A DNA stretch of 64,000 bases, taken from positions 857,163-921,162 of the forward strand of contig NW_006767445.1 of assembly GCF_000264995.1 (NCBI RefSeq). The letters are read 5' to 3'. Numbering within the stretch: position 1 is the first letter of the stretch; each line of letters starts with the position of its first letter. Source of the stretch: Punctularia strigosozonata HHB-11173 SS5 (Eukaryota; Basidiomycota; Agaricomycetes; Corticiales; Punctulariaceae). The position numbers and the translations under genes were made by a program. This document shows, in pieces, positions 12,651-33,526 of this stretch. Below the pieces are notes generated by a model that saw nothing but the letters and a program-made list of their open reading frames with translations, was not told the origin of the DNA and made no database searches.

Positions 12651-15600
12651 TTACTCGACGGCCTGCACGCCCGTGTACACGGAAAGCCGGCCGCAGGCCT
12701 CCTTCCACTCGATCGTGCCCTCCACGAGCTCGATCACGACCTTGACCACCTCGTCGATGTCGCCGATCAGCTGAGTCGTCGTGTCTCGTTCCCTGCAACA
12801 CGAGCCCAAAAACCAACAAACGCGATCAGCACCCACGTCAGGACAACGTAACGAACACCCCCTCTCTTCGCCTTCTCGCCCGGACCCAGACTCGCTAACG
12901 GAAGTAAAGAAGGGGGAGGGGGGGTCGAGGCGCACACGCAATGCAACGCAAGAACGCGAACGCAAAAGAAAACCGGATTTGGATTGAAAACGAATGAATG
13001 GAAAGATGCTCTCACCTGAGCGTCATGGTGCGATTCTGGACCGCTAAACGGGGGGAAAAGGACCCATGATGTCAGCAACGCGATCGTCCTGCCCCTCTTC
13101 CCGCTTCGAACGAGGAAACGAGAAGCGGGGAAGGAGAGGTAAACACGCACATGCGAAGTCGAGGGTGACGCCGAACGGCGTCCCGAGCTCGTCGTTCCTC
13201 GCATAGCGCTTTCCTATGGACGTATTCGAGTCGTCCACGCGCGAGAACACGCCAGCGGCGCGGAGCTTCGAATCTGCCCGAGTTCCGGGTCGTTTCATTC
13301 ATTCGTTCGCGCGAGCGAGCGACGAGGGGGGCCACACAAACGGTTCGGAAAATCGAAATCGGTTTCGGTGGCGAAGGGCCGGATCGGTGACGTGCGTAAA
13401 GTTGGGGGGGTGAGCGAAACTGAATGTGGACGGGGGGGGGGGTCATGTGGCCATCACTCACGGACTTCCCGCACGAGCGGGACAAACTCCTCTTTCGCGC
13501 TCAGAGGCACGATCAACACTTTCGTGGGCGCGACGAGCGCGGGGAGCGAGAGAACCTGGGGTAAAACGCAATCAAAATGCGGTCTGCGTCAGCGCGGGAC
13601 GGCGACGGGAACGACCCCCAGGCCCAGAACACGCGGGCTCGGTTGCGTCAGCTGACGAAACACATACCCCGCGTTCGACATCTTGCTCCCTGGACCAGAA
13701 GCTATGTTCGAGCAACGTATATAGGATGCGGCCGAGACCGAACGAGGGCTCGATGACGTTGGGAATGAATTCGCGCACTGTGTGCGTTCCCAGCGCGTAT
13801 TGATGAATAGGTGCCCGCGCCGAGAAGTGTGGGGTAAAAGAAGTATGGGGTAGTGACCGCGTCAGGGCACATAGGTGAGAACGACGCATACGCATGCGGC
13901 GAGCAAACCACGCACCGTGTTGCTTGATGGTCTTGCGCTCGATGGTCAGGAAGCCCGGCGTGAGCTTTAGTTGACGGCCGTCCTCTGCCGTAATAGTGGC
14001 AGTTCTGCACATGGACATGATCGGGTGAGCCGCCCGTGACGTGCCAGAGCATCTCCGGCCGGTTCGACTCACCCCTGTGCGAGCTCGCCCTTGAGCTTGA
14101 TCAGCTGCTCCTCGCTCATGTCTCCGACGATCTTCTGGATGACGGCCGAGTCCTTGCCAAACGTCTTGCCTAGGTTCTTCTTGTTGAATTCGACGACCTC
14201 CGCCTCCCGCGAGATCGGCGTGCTGAGCGCCTGGCGGACGACGAGCGGCGCGCCCGTCTTCTTCGCGTGCACGGAGAGATCGTACGCGGCGCGGTCCGCA
14301 CAGCCGACGCACTCCGTCCAGCCCGTCGAGTTGTGGATCTCCGCGTCCCAGCAGTCCGTCGCGTAGTGCGCCATCTCGTTCGCCATGTGCTGCCTAAACC
14401 TCAATCGCTGCGGGTCGATGCCGATCTTGACGAGGAAGAGGTAGATGCGCGCGAGGAAGTAGCCCAGCGTCTCGTTCGCGACGACGCCCCTGTCGACCGC
14501 CTCGCCGATCGTGATCTGCGCGGGCTCGGACGAGCCCGCGACCTGCACGTGCCGGTCCAGGAGGGCGAGCGTGATGTCGCGCACTTCTTTGAAGCGCGGG
14601 TGGGACTTGTCCTCGGGGTCGACGTAGTGCTCGATCTCGGCCATCGTGAACTCGCGCACGCGGAGCAGGCCCGCGCGGGGCGAGATCTCGTTTCGGAACG
14701 AGCGCCCGATGCAGGCGGACGCGAACGGCACTCGGCCGTAGTTGAACTCGAGCAGACGGGAGAAGTTGAGGAAGTGGCCCTGCGCCGTCTCCGGGCGGAG
14801 GAAGCTGGGTTAGGTGAGTGACGTGCGGGGCGGGAGAAAACGATGACGATAGGGTAAGGGTAGGGTGATAGGGATGTTGGACGCACCCCGGATGTTGACC
14901 GGTGGGCCCGATGCTGCTCCCGAACATGAGATTGAATTGCTGAGGTTCGCCGATCTCGTTGTCCGTGTCTGGATTCCGGATCGCGTACTTGCGAATAAGT
15001 TCGCCGAGCTCCGGTCCAGAGTAGTTGTCCAGCTACATATGGGCATGAGCATGGTCGACGGCTCAGATGACCTATGACAGCGTGGATTGACGCACCTGTG
15101 CGAGTACGAACTCGTATTCCTTCACGAGCTCATCCGCAAGCTTGACGGGTGCCGCCTTCGCCGCCTTCTTTTTCTTCTTCTTGTCCTTCTCGCTCTCTAC
15201 GGCCGGCTCAGCAACTGCACCGCGGGCCTCCTTATCCCCAACCAGGCGGGCCTCGATGACGTTCTTCACCAGGTGGTCCGCGCGCAGAACCTCGCCGGTC
15301 TTGAGATCTTTAACCATCCAGTCGGCGAATCGCGCGACGTGGCCAGAGGTTTCGAAGACGGGGGCGGGGGTCATGATGGTGGTGTCGAGCTCGAGCATGT
15401 TCTCCTCGATGATGAAGTGCCGCCGCCATTCGGCGATGATGTTCGCCTGCAGGGCCGATCCCGGTGGGCCGTAGTCGTACAGACCGGCGACACCTATTCG
15501 ACGTCAGGATCGATCCACACATAAGCTCTGAGAGTCACGTACCGCCGTAGATCTCGAATGCAGGCGCATAGAAGAATCGGCGCGCGAGGGTCGCCTCGAG

Positions 15601-15780
15601 GCGGGCCTTGTCGAACGGATGCACGGTCTTCTTCACCTCGGACATCGGGGGCGGGCGTGGTTCGGCGTCGCGTTGGACGAATGCGCGTGTGGCAAAGCGC
15701 TTTTGTACAGATAAAAGGCGAAGTCGAGAGTTGCGATGATAATGTACAGGCGCGCGCAAGAATCCAAGCACGGATCGCAT
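12651..15780 (-). CDS. GRS1: Glycyl-tRNA synthetase, dual start (mitochondrial and cytosolic)
   Basis: Charges tRNA-Gly with glycine. Ten exons join in frame to 654 residues from the inner ATG at 15645. Class II motifs are plain: motif 2 ([17 protein letters not shown]), the [17 protein letters not shown] and [15 protein letters not shown] segments of eukaryotic GlyRS, and the anticodon-binding part ([18 protein letters not shown]). Exons: 15645-15543, 15493-15096, 15032-14887, 14804-14073, 14004-13916, 13777-13668, 13555-13462, 13273-13151, 13043-13016, 12792-12651. An in-frame ATG at 15780 adds 45 residues rich in Arg, His, Leu and Ser with few acidic residues, a good mitochondrial presequence. 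One gene thus probably serves cytosol and mitochondria by leaky scanning, as is known for fungal GRS1. A lysine-rich insert lies near residues 110-120. Confidence 0.96.
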
Positions 15781-15795
15781 CCAAATCGATGCCAC

Positions 15796-17446
15796 CGTCG
15801 AGTCAAGTCGCGATTAACCTCGGACTATCCCCGACTCAACCACGATCGCGACCCCAACACCTGATAGATCCGAGGCCGCTGCCACGTAGTTTGCGCTGGT
15901 ATATTATCCTCAGTATCCTCAGCAACCCGACAAGTCACAGACAGCAAATTTGTTGCGAGCCGGGAAAATGCGACCGACGACGAGCGCCCGTACAGCCGCC
16001 GCGCTCGCCGCGTGCGTGCCGCCCTGAGAGTCCGGCGCAAGGCTCTGGCCGCGACGTGGACGACTCGTGGACAGCGATGGTCTCTAGATCGCTCTCGCTC
16101 GGACTCTTTCGTTCCTTGCGGACCACACTATGCTTTCGAACCTTACCGCCTCTCAGGCCGATAGCCCTGGCGTTGCGCGTACCTATACGAATCGACCACG
16201 ATGCTAGACGCCGCCGCACCGGCGATATCTCGATCAAGTCCAACTCTGGAGGGACTCAGACATCGCCGTTCATATACCTAAATGCACTACTATAGTACAT
16301 GCTTTACTTACGTGACTGCACCTCGCGTCGAACAAGCTACCCAAACCATCGCACACTCAATGGACAAAACCCGCTTTTTCTCGGCGTTTGGCGTCGTGGC
16401 CTCGCCATTCGGGCCGGACAGTGCCCAGCGTCCCAGCCATCGGCGGAAGAAGAGTTCCGAGAGGGCCATCTGACCTCAACCTGAGACCGCTCAACTAATC
16501 CAGGGGTCAACGTTTCGCTCAGACTCTCGTTCACGACGTACACACATCTTATCACCGCGCTTCCTCGCAGAGATTCTGGAGCTGATTCGCCGCTGTTCGT
16601 GGTGCGTCAGTGGGACGGTGAGGATGTCGTTATTCTATGTGCCCAGCTCGTTCTGGATCTCGAAAGCCCTCGATCTGTTGCGGTCATAGTCTCGTGAGTG
16701 ATCACGACGTTCCGATGAGGGAAAGTATGGTTCGTGACACTATCAAGACTCTGGTGCCCTCTTATCGCTCACGCTTACCCAGAACGATGCGTAGAGCCGC
16801 ACATGTCATGCCGGGAATAAGAACGGGAGGCCCTTCCCGGTTTGCCCCACAGGTTTTTGTTTGCCCCACCGTCCTAACGAAGGTATCGACCCGGTCCCAG
16901 CATGCCATCGACCAAGGGCTCTACATGAAGAACCCTAACCTCGTGCGAAAACACAACCAGAACAATCAGTTTCTGGGTAGGTAGGTAGGTAGGTAGGTAG
17001 GTAGGTAGATACATACATACATCAACGGGAACGGCCTATAAGCAGGAACGACCCTGCACTCGGTGTATCCTGTAATGTCCTCGGCTCGATGGTCCCTAGT
17101 AGGTGGACACACTCATTTTGAAGTCTGCGATTACCAGCGATACCGGCTGCATGACCTCGTCCCGTTGTTGTTGGCGCTGCGGTCCCTCATCTGCAGTGGA
17201 GCAGGCAAAAAAGGAGGTTGATGAAGGACGTAAGGCAGCCTCGGGCGAAGTGAGGTCTTTACAAACAAGCCTAACATTAGTCTGAATCAGGTCTTTACGT
17301 ACCACACATAAGCCTTCCCTATCGCATTGACAGCTCGATACCACTATCGCAACCCGTCGGTCGAGCCTGCCCCGAGAGGTTTGCGGTCGAAAACCGGAAG
17401 GTTGGATCCGAACAGGAACTATCTCGCTGGTGCATAATTGCATATG
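15796..17446. other. Intergenic: upstream flank of GRS1 and downstream flank of the CNH gene
   Basis: No supportable gene. It holds the probable GRS1 promoter and a tetranucleotide microsatellite near 16977. The open frame 15558-16295 on the plus strand overlaps the GRS1 5' exon in antisense and has no domain. Confidence 0.5.
16977..17022. repeat. (GTAG)8 microsatellite followed by (ATAC)3
   Basis: Eight perfect GTAG units at 16977-17008 run directly into ATAC units to 17022. Intergenic. Confidence 0.95.
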
Positions 17447-19070
17447 CTACGACAACTCTTTGAAACGAATTACGCGAACTTGGCCAGATTCTTCCGTAGC
17501 TCCGTAGACCGGATGCGCCTTCGATGGTTCAGACGATCCATTTGGTTCTTTGGTGCGAAGGTAAACTTGGCGGCGACCGTCGTACAGGCACCGCACGTAA
17601 CCATTGCGAAGGACGCGATCCAGACGACCCGTATCTGGGTAGCGCGCCTCCACGCCGCTGTTCTTGAAGAGGAGAAGTCGCGACCATATCAGTGCGAAAG
17701 CGTTGGCTGTTCCTTCCCATTCTATGACCTTTCCTAGCGGGTCTCCTCGAGGGTCCACTTGCACCCCGCAGTCTATGCGGGTTGAGTCAGTTTTCTGGGC
17801 GCAACCGTTATAAGTGGTCAATCCTGTGCTCACCGTCGTAGCACAGCAGAAAACTTCCATTATACGGGATCATCACCAGCGGCATGCTCTCACTCAATCG
17901 CTGTATGGCGTGCGGAAAGGCTCCCGAAGCGCCATCCTCCTCATCCTCCTCCACCCCTTGTGGGATTCGAACGCTCTCGTGCCTCACGAGTCGGCAACTG
18001 TATATCTCATCCTGCAGAGACCACATGCAAGTATGCTCACTCAGCCAGGTCCATAACGGAGAAGCCCTTGTCTTCGACTACGGCGATCTTTTTGCGGAGA
18101 AAAATGACGTCGCGGGCGTTGCAGTCCATGATAAAGTGCTGCTCCGAATTTTCACTGAGGCGCAAATATTGGGGCCGCATGGTGCGTGCGCACCTGCTTT
18201 ACTTTGAACCAAGCGGGACCTCGTTGAAGAAACCGTGACTTCTGATCGTTGAGGATGGCATCTTCCACGACTTCCAACGTCGTGAATCGGCTTGTTTTCT
18301 GCGAACACGCTTGTCGTCACCTCCAGCACGTCGAATCGGGCATCAAAAGCGGTGACTTACACCATCTTTGCTCTTCCTTCCGTATATGATGAGGATTTCA
18401 TAACCCTCGGGTTGACCCACTGAAAAGTAGTCGATATCGTGCTCGCCGCTGGGTATCTGCCAGTTCGGCTCCGGATGCGACGCTTCCTCTTTCCATGCGA
18501 TCAAATCGCGGATCCTGCACGCATGCAACACCTGGAGTAGAGATCGTACTCAGGGACCATTGTACGGATCTTAGGAAGGCCAACGACTATACTCTGTTCG
18601 CCATCATGACAAGAAGTCCGACTTGTTCGATTACTGCTCCCTGCGTGACCAGGGTGAAGCTGCCAACCTTGGCCCATGCTGGCAAAGAGGCATCAACGTG
18701 CGTAGCTCTTATTAATTCGAACGAGGACTGTCGGTCCGTCACGTACATGCTGCTAAACCGGGGTAACCGATCCACAGTCCGTTGTCGCAGCCCAACGCCG
18801 TCAGGGTTCGGCCCTCAACGGGCGCTCCTGTGAGCACGTTTAAACACCAGATACACATGGAGAGAGAACATCAGTAAACCGACCCAGATGTAGAAGCCAA
18901 TGCAAAGTGCCGATCGCCTTGGTGGAGATGTCAAAGGCGAGATTCACCCCCTCGAGTTCCAGCTTGACCGCCTCGGGCTTCTTGTCCTCGGAGGGTTGAG
19001 CAGAACAAGCAGAAGCGCTCTGGCCGCTTGTTTGCTGGGACGAGACAGCCACGGAAGTGAGTTGAGTCAT
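17447..19070 (-). CDS. Stand-alone CNH (citron homology) domain protein, RhoGEF-type
   Basis: Eight exons join in frame to 405 residues: 19070-18884, 18827-18747, 18678-18593, 18531-18361, 18298-18194, 18138-18041, 17997-17834, 17772-17447. From residue about 65 the protein follows the CNH domain of fungal Rho1 GEFs (Rom2/Tus1 type) end to end: DNGLWIGYPG, VTQGAVIEQVGLLVMM, DYFSVGQ, FLRKKIAVVEDKGFSVMDL, FLLCYDDCGVQVDPRGDPLG, VIEWEGTANAFAL, LLFKNSGVEARYPDTGRL, GYVRCLYDGRR. CNH domains are beta-propeller modules that bind GTPases and partners. No DH or PH domain precedes it; the N-terminus is about 60 hydrophilic residues. The donor of intron 1 (GTCGGT) is weak, and exon 7 could begin at 17982 instead, so the 5' part is less certain. 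It may be a split-off GEF fragment kept as its own gene. Confidence 0.75.
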
Positions 19071-20217
19071 GGGTCAAAGGAATGTGTGCGTACAGCAATG
19101 CATCGGCGGTATATATGCATATGCGAGGTATCGTGATTTCGGGCCGATTTACTCGGAGATCAGCCGCCCGCTGTTTGGGGAGCGCCATCACTGTGCGCGC
19201 AGGTGAGTTCTCAGCCTGTTGAGAAGCAGTGCTGGATGCGTGCAGCCCAACCCGGGAGAGGAGACGGCGTGAAAGAACCGCGAATACGAGAGTTGGGTCA
19301 AGACGATCAAGACTGGCATCTAGATGGATACAAGGTGAAGAAATATCCGGTGCTAAGCTGTATGTGCCGACTGATATTCGATGACATCGGACAGCGAACA
19401 GTTGGGCGCATCACGAAGGAATAGGGACAGAGATTACTCGATTAACCTGGTCAGACCACGGCCTGCGTGAGGCGGTTCCAGAAGGTTATTAGTGTGGTGA
19501 TGGATCATCGTTGAATCGATGCAGGTCAACTGAACAAGCCAATGCTCTTGACGGTTCGCCGAGTCGAGCACAAGTCAGCGTGAGGAACAGAGACTCCAAT
19601 ACAGATCTCGGGAGCGGTAGACACGCAATAAGCAGAGAAAATGACGCGGCCAAAAGATTGATCATTCATAGCACTGTTGACCTCAGACATTGGGGGCGTG
19701 CTTCGCCTGCGCGACTGGTGCCAGTGAGCGCAGAGGATAGGGACGGTCCGCCACAATACAAACATACACATACAAATACATGCAATGTTGGCGACGTCAT
19801 TGATATTTTTGCGATAACTGGTGTACTAACCGAGTATTATGTGTCGACGACCTCGACAAGCGACTTTGGATTCTGGTCGATTTCAATGGCGTTGCGCTCA
19901 CTACTGCGAGATGCTGGCTATTTTCAGCATTTCAGGCTCGCTGATTGAATACTCTCATGTTGGAGTGCGTGCGTACTCAGGTGACGAAGACCGGACCTCC
20001 TATACATATAGCCCAGCGCTTGCTCAGCCCTTTATCTCAGCCCCGTTTGACCCACGTCGACTAAAAAATCCGATAAACAGTCCTCATGTCGACGAAATCC
20101 ATTGGATCTTGTCCGACCACCCGGCCGTCACCGAGTGCAGGTAACGGCCGGTTCAGCAGACTGACACTGGTCTCCCTTGGTCTTATCAGCGCCATCGGGG
20201 CTTTGTTCTTGCTCAAC
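19071..20217. other. Intergenic between CNH gene and Old Yellow Enzyme
   Basis: Divergent promoter region. An ATG at 20086 lies in frame with the enzyme and would add 44 residues including a hydrophobic stretch (LTLVSLGLISAIGALFLL); I prefer the start at 20218 but a membrane-anchored form cannot be excluded. Confidence 0.4.
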
Positions 20218-21618
<1,401 letters not shown>

Positions 21619-21897
21619 GAGTAAAAGGACGCGATGTCCTTGCGATGTCTATCCTCTTATGTTATCATCATCCAGGAGCATTCACGTCGACACTTCGCTG
21701 GGAGAACGCCGAGATGACCATCTGCAATGCGTACGGAAAGGATCATGTCGCCGTATCGACGATTTTCGTGCATAGGCAAGTTACAGTTCCGAATTATGAC
21801 CCAGGCATCGAGGACAGCTGCTGTAACTGCAACGATAGCACCGTCGGCACCCAGCACTGCAAGGTTGGTAACGCTGTTTATTGGAAAATGCTCTATG

Positions 21898-23468
21898 TTA
21901 CAAATCGTGCTGCATAGCGGCCGATCCACGGAGGCTGCTGATCTGGCGCGCGTAAAACGCTTCCCAGGCGTACTGCTTCACGAGCCGAATGCCCTGGAGC
22001 ACATAAGCGTAGAGGGACGGACGGCTTCAGCGTCCCGAGAAGATCTTAGAGACGCCCGGGAGGGGTACCTCACTCGTAAGCCGTACGCGACTGTCGGTGA
22101 TCTGCACCCCTTGCCGGCGCATCCGGAACATGACGCGGACGAGGAGAAGCTGTACCGGAAAGGCGAGCAGAAGGACTGCGAGTCCTACCAGCGCCGAGTA
22201 CCCCAACTGACCGAAGACACACGAAAAAAGAATTATATATATATATATAAACGTCAGTTCGCACGGGTTCATCCGCGAAGTCGAGGTAGGGGAGAGGACG
22301 CGGATGCGTACGTTGTTGATGAGCAGCGCGACGCCGATCACGATCTGGATCCGCCCGAACCAGAGGTTGTGCACCATGGCGGAGGCACGGTCGATCCGTG
22401 ACGAATCGGTGGAGATCATCGTCGTGATCTGGCCAACGGAGTGGTCCTGACAGGCGAAGCGACTTGCGGAAGACGGTGCCGATGACCTGGTTTGAAAGCG
22501 ATCAGGGTGAGTCCATGCATATATGCGCGCGAGAGGATTGAGAAAAGGAGAAAGGAAAGACGGGTACGTACCCCGGTTCGGACGGATTAACCGGTCGTTA
22601 TCGTTGTCAATTGATAGTGGTTCATCATGTAGCCCGTTCGCGATGTCAGCTCGCCGGACGACGCCTCCTGCATCACAAACAGCGCGAACGCGAGCTCTAT
22701 GCTGTAACCGACACCGTGCGGCTTGAAGGCGTCAGCCCGCTCAGCTTCGGAGAGCTCGGCGTACGTGTACGAGAGCGAGAGCCAGGAGAGGAGGTGCTTG
22801 TTGAGAAGAGGCGTCGTCGTGTTCAGCGTGTCTGTGTAGTAGTCCATCGTGATTATCATTCAATCACCGTGTCGAGGGGAGATCTCGTACCCGCGCAGAG
22901 CTTCATGCATCCGCTGGCCCACCAGTGCCAGAAGAACGTGTTCAATAGGGCCTTGAGCAGACTCCCGTCGTACCGCTTCTCTCCCTTCCTATTGACGGGG
23001 GTAGTGCCGGCCTCCCTTCGCCAAAAGCGAGAGATGGTGCGAAGCGGTTGATCTTGCTTGAGCTTCGAGGCGGACGCGTCTTTAGCTAGGGGCGATTTCG
23101 TCGTTGGTCTTCTTTTCGTCATCTTCGGCCTCGGGTGCCATGGAGCCCTGCTGCTCGCCCACCCCGCGCTCGTCCATGTCTTTAAGAAAAGCGGGCCGCT
23201 GTTCGGGCGCATCGCGCGTAAAAGTTGCGCTCGACGCGGTCGGCGTGATTCTGCGGGAGTCTTCGTCTTCTCGCCAGCATATACGCGGTGGGTACGGGGG
23301 GGGGGGGGCGCACCGTCGTTTTAGAGAGGACGCGAGAAGCCGACAGCGAGGAAGGGCCCGAGCCGCGCGAAGACGAGCTTGGAGAGGAGCGAGGCGCGCT
23401 CTCCGGGCACGACCTTATCCTCGCCGAACGCGGGCGGTGCAGGAGGTGGGTGCCAGGGGTTGTACATC
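21898..23468 (-). pseudogene. Truncated, broken copy of the Yor1-like ABC transporter
   Basis: From ATG 23468 the sequence mirrors the 5' part of the complete transporter at 24777-30853: MYNPWHPPPAPPAFGED against MHNPWHPKPAEPAFGEG, then the KALLNTFFW.WWA segment, LNTTTPLLNK.LLSWLS, ITTMISTDSSRIDRASA, LLVRVMFRMRRQGVQIT and GIRLVKQYAWEAFYARQI. The match ends near 21935, inside transmembrane domain 1, and the frame then stops at 21898-21900. There is a stop right after exon 1 (FSRPL then TAA) and a one-base deletion in exon 2 relative to the intact copy, so no full product is possible. Both nucleotide-binding domains are missing. Head-to-head with the intact copy, 1.3 kb between starts. An (AT)n run near 22234-22249 lies in one of its introns. 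Confidence 0.85.
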
Positions 23469-24776
23469 GCGACCCGCCGAGCTCACCGCCTGTCCAGCTA
23501 ATATCGAGTGGGGGGCGCGCTCAGAGGTTCAGATACGAGTCCATGTCGACCCTGCTGGAGATATCTGTGCGCCACCAGTCTGCAGGCGCACGCGGACGCG
23601 CACGTTGCGATCGGTTCCAAAGATAGATCCCGAGTTGTGGGGCGGGGAGGGTACCTGAGCCTCGGGAGAGGGGGACGGTGGCGGGGGCCGAGGCGGCGTC
23701 CGACAGAAGGTGCCGTGGGTCGTTCGGACGCCGTTGGTGGGCAAAGCGGGTCCCGAGCCGGGCGTCATATTTGACATACTATCTTTACCGGTATGGGAGG
23801 CAGATGACTCGCGCCAGGAGATTGTGCAAGACCTGGAGAGGACGCAGCAGGACCAAGAGGGGTGGGTAATCTGATAAGATGGGATCTGGAGATGCTCGGG
23901 CGCCGAATAACACACCGCCTTGCCTGCCTCGTTAGATTGTTGGGAGACGCATCTTTTCTTCTTGAATTGAACTGAGCCAGCGTCTCGACGTCCTCGCCGA
24001 TTTTCACCAGCTCGCAAGTCCCACTAGTGACTAGCCACCACTACGATTGTCAGGCTGATCTGTAGGCATTTTGTGGGTAATTATCGGTGCCGGACTGGGC
24101 CCATCAAGGCAGGATAATCAAGCATCATGCAGCATAAGCTGAGATCAACGCGAGAGAACGCGACGGTTGGAGGAGGTCGGAGAGATATTTTGAACTCCCA
24201 CGCCACACTTCTGGCTACGCAAAGACGCGCTTTCCCCGAGCCTGGGCACTTTCCCCGTGCTTCGCGGGCGCACGCAGCCACTGCGCAGCCCTGATCTGAC
24301 CCTGATCTGGGCGTAATCCGAGCGCTCTGATTGGCGGATCAGCTGCCGGTCTCGGGACGGGACCCTGCCGCGCGATGCGTCATGCTGCCTCCGTTCTAAA
24401 TATGGCATTCGACCGCGAGTCGTCGAGCGACACGCGCTCCTACGCTTATATCTGGCTTGAGCTCGGATACTTATCACGACCTGGCTCCATTCTCTGCTTG
24501 ACGAACACGGGCTGAGTCTCGAGGAAACGGAGGAAAGCAGACGGGCGACTCAGCGATCCGGACTCTACGTCTCGTATCTGCCGCGGACTGCGTACGGTAA
24601 GCTCTCTGTGAACGGAAAGGAAAAAGGAAGACCCATCCAGCAACTCCGAGTCCTAGACGCGCGTACGGGCAATAGCATTATTATTGTGGGCTCATCAGCC
24701 GTTTATCCGGCCTCCCTAATTCCTCTTGTCAAAAGCGCTACAGCGTGCTTCCAACCCCCCTCGCTGCCATCGACGA
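23469..24776. other. Divergent region between the two ABC transporter copies
   Basis: About 1.3 kb separating the two start codons. A proline-rich open frame on the minus strand (23529-24017) might be a former N-terminal exon of the broken copy. I see no obvious conserved box shared by the two upstream flanks. Confidence 0.4.
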
Positions 24777-30853
<6,077 letters not shown>

Positions 30854-31784
30854 GAAAACACTGTTTAGACTTAGTGCTGCTCTATCTTACGATTCGACAC
30901 GTTCACAACGCGGACGGAATTGCTGACTGTGATATCGATACGGCGGAATATACCTCAAAACGTTTATCCACACCGAGGACGTATGATATTATACACTGAG
31001 TAGATAACCGTCGTCAACGTATGTGACACATGGGGTCGAGAAGGAGGAGAAGGGCCGAAACAGTGGCGTCGCGTCATCGTCAGTCAGGTCCAATGCGATA
31101 CTCTCAATGCAATGCAGACAGTCCCACTTATCAATGCCGTGGAGACGGTCCTTCGATGGTTCTGTGCATAGCAGCACGGCAGCGCAAGATTTTGTGCGTT
31201 GTTAACTTGGCCAAGCGATGTCATCACATTCGATCCTTGCTTCGCGCGAAACATGGTAGCATGCCCCGGACATCCGGCAAGTCGTCGCATTAGGTGGTCA
31301 TGCGGGCTTGAAAGTTTCATCATATCGTTCAACTCATTGAGCATTCAAAGACTCGCAACATTCAGGGTGCGGAAGAGCGGGTGGGTTTCCGGTTGGCATT
31401 CTTAACGTGAAAGTCGTGGAGGTTTCGGAGTCATGGTGTCCGCCAGGCAGCGAGCATGAGAATTGTCAATCTCGTCATAGTCGCTCAGGCTAAGGTAGGA
31501 TCGGATGCCATAGAAGGGGGCAATTCAACTCGGGGATGTCCTCTCTTGTGCGACACTTGTGTTGGATTGACGCGCGTTGGCGGTGCTAGTAGGCGGTGCT
31601 AGCACTCGATTGAATTTACGGCTGCAGGTAAAACTGGTAACTTATGAATCATTCTTTTGCACGCCCCAGTACGTCATGCTTGCCAAGGGAGAGAGCTTCA
31701 TAGAACACCGATCTGAAGGTTGCTCACGCCACCCGGTGCACCTAATTATGGTTATATTCAAAATAACTATACTTACTGATTACC
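30854..31784. other. Intergenic, no gene recognised
   Basis: Flank between the ABC transporter and tRNA-Gln. Only short overlapping frames; nothing recognised. Confidence 0.5.
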
Positions 31785-31872
31785 GGCCATATAGTGTAGT
31801 GGTTTATCACTCGGGATTTTGACGCTTCGCCATTGATTTCCCGTAACCCAGGTTCGAACCCTGGTATGGCCT
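31785..31872 (+). tRNA. tRNA-Gln (UUG) with 15-17 nt intron
   Basis: The acceptor stem GGCCATA (31785-31791) pairs with TATGGCC (31865-31871). The D arm is AGTGTAGTGG-type, the anticodon stem is CGGGA/TCCCG, and the loop carries TTG; the T arm is CAGG-TTCGAAC-CCTG. Extra bases after the anticodon form the intron at the usual 37/38 site. The body matches eukaryotic tRNA-Gln, not Glu. Confidence 0.93.
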
Positions 31873-32047
31873 GAACTCGGCAGGGCCAAGTGTTGTTCGC
31901 ACCCTGCGCAACGGCTGATTTTTTCACTGTGCCCCGTTGCGTGCCCCATTGCATTTCCGAAGAGTCTATGCACGAACATCACGACATGGAAGGTGGTACA
32001 CTGATTTTGCTTGATTGCAGCCCTTTCACCGCGTTTCCGTCCACCCT

Positions 32048-33157
<1,110 letters not shown>

Positions 33158-33526
33158 CTCGTCTTTGTATGTACGGTGAGGTTGTGGTGGTCGGAGTATA
33201 CAGCAAGTTGCAAGCGCAACCGGTTCGACGCTAATCTACCCGACCTGCTCTCAATCAGCGGCGGCGAGATCGCTCGAATTATCGGCGAATTACGCGCACG
33301 TGCCCGCTCTCCATCCCGCCCGGCGATCGCCGAGAGTTCGCGCGCAGGGCGCCGTCGCCGTCGTTGCCGGCGAGCGACGAGTCCCGCCCTGCCGAGCGAT
33401 GTCGATTCCAACTTCAAGGAGCCTCGTCCACGCCCCCGACGCCGACGAACGCCCAGCTACCCCTCGACCACCGACCTAATAGACAACTCAGGACGGGCTT
33501 GCGACCACCTAGACATCAGAACATAA
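33158..33526. promoter_or_regulatory. Divergent promoter, TPI1 and Apd1/Aim32-like gene
   Basis: 369 bp between two start codons facing away from each other; no other gene fits inside. I do not see a clear TATA box. Confidence 0.5.

Noticed and set aside
17960-17985. tRNA-like T-arm (GTTCGAATCCCAC on the minus strand)
   Set aside because: It lies inside a CNH exon (ESVRIPQG), and no pairing acceptor stem or anticodon arm surrounds it.
18139-18193. Apparent frameshift in the CNH gene
   Set aside because: A 55-nt intron ending GGAGCAG restores the frame exactly, so no break is needed.
20086-20217. N-terminal membrane anchor on the Old Yellow Enzyme
   Set aside because: In frame, but OYE proteins normally begin at the later Met; the extension more likely lies in the 5' untranslated region.
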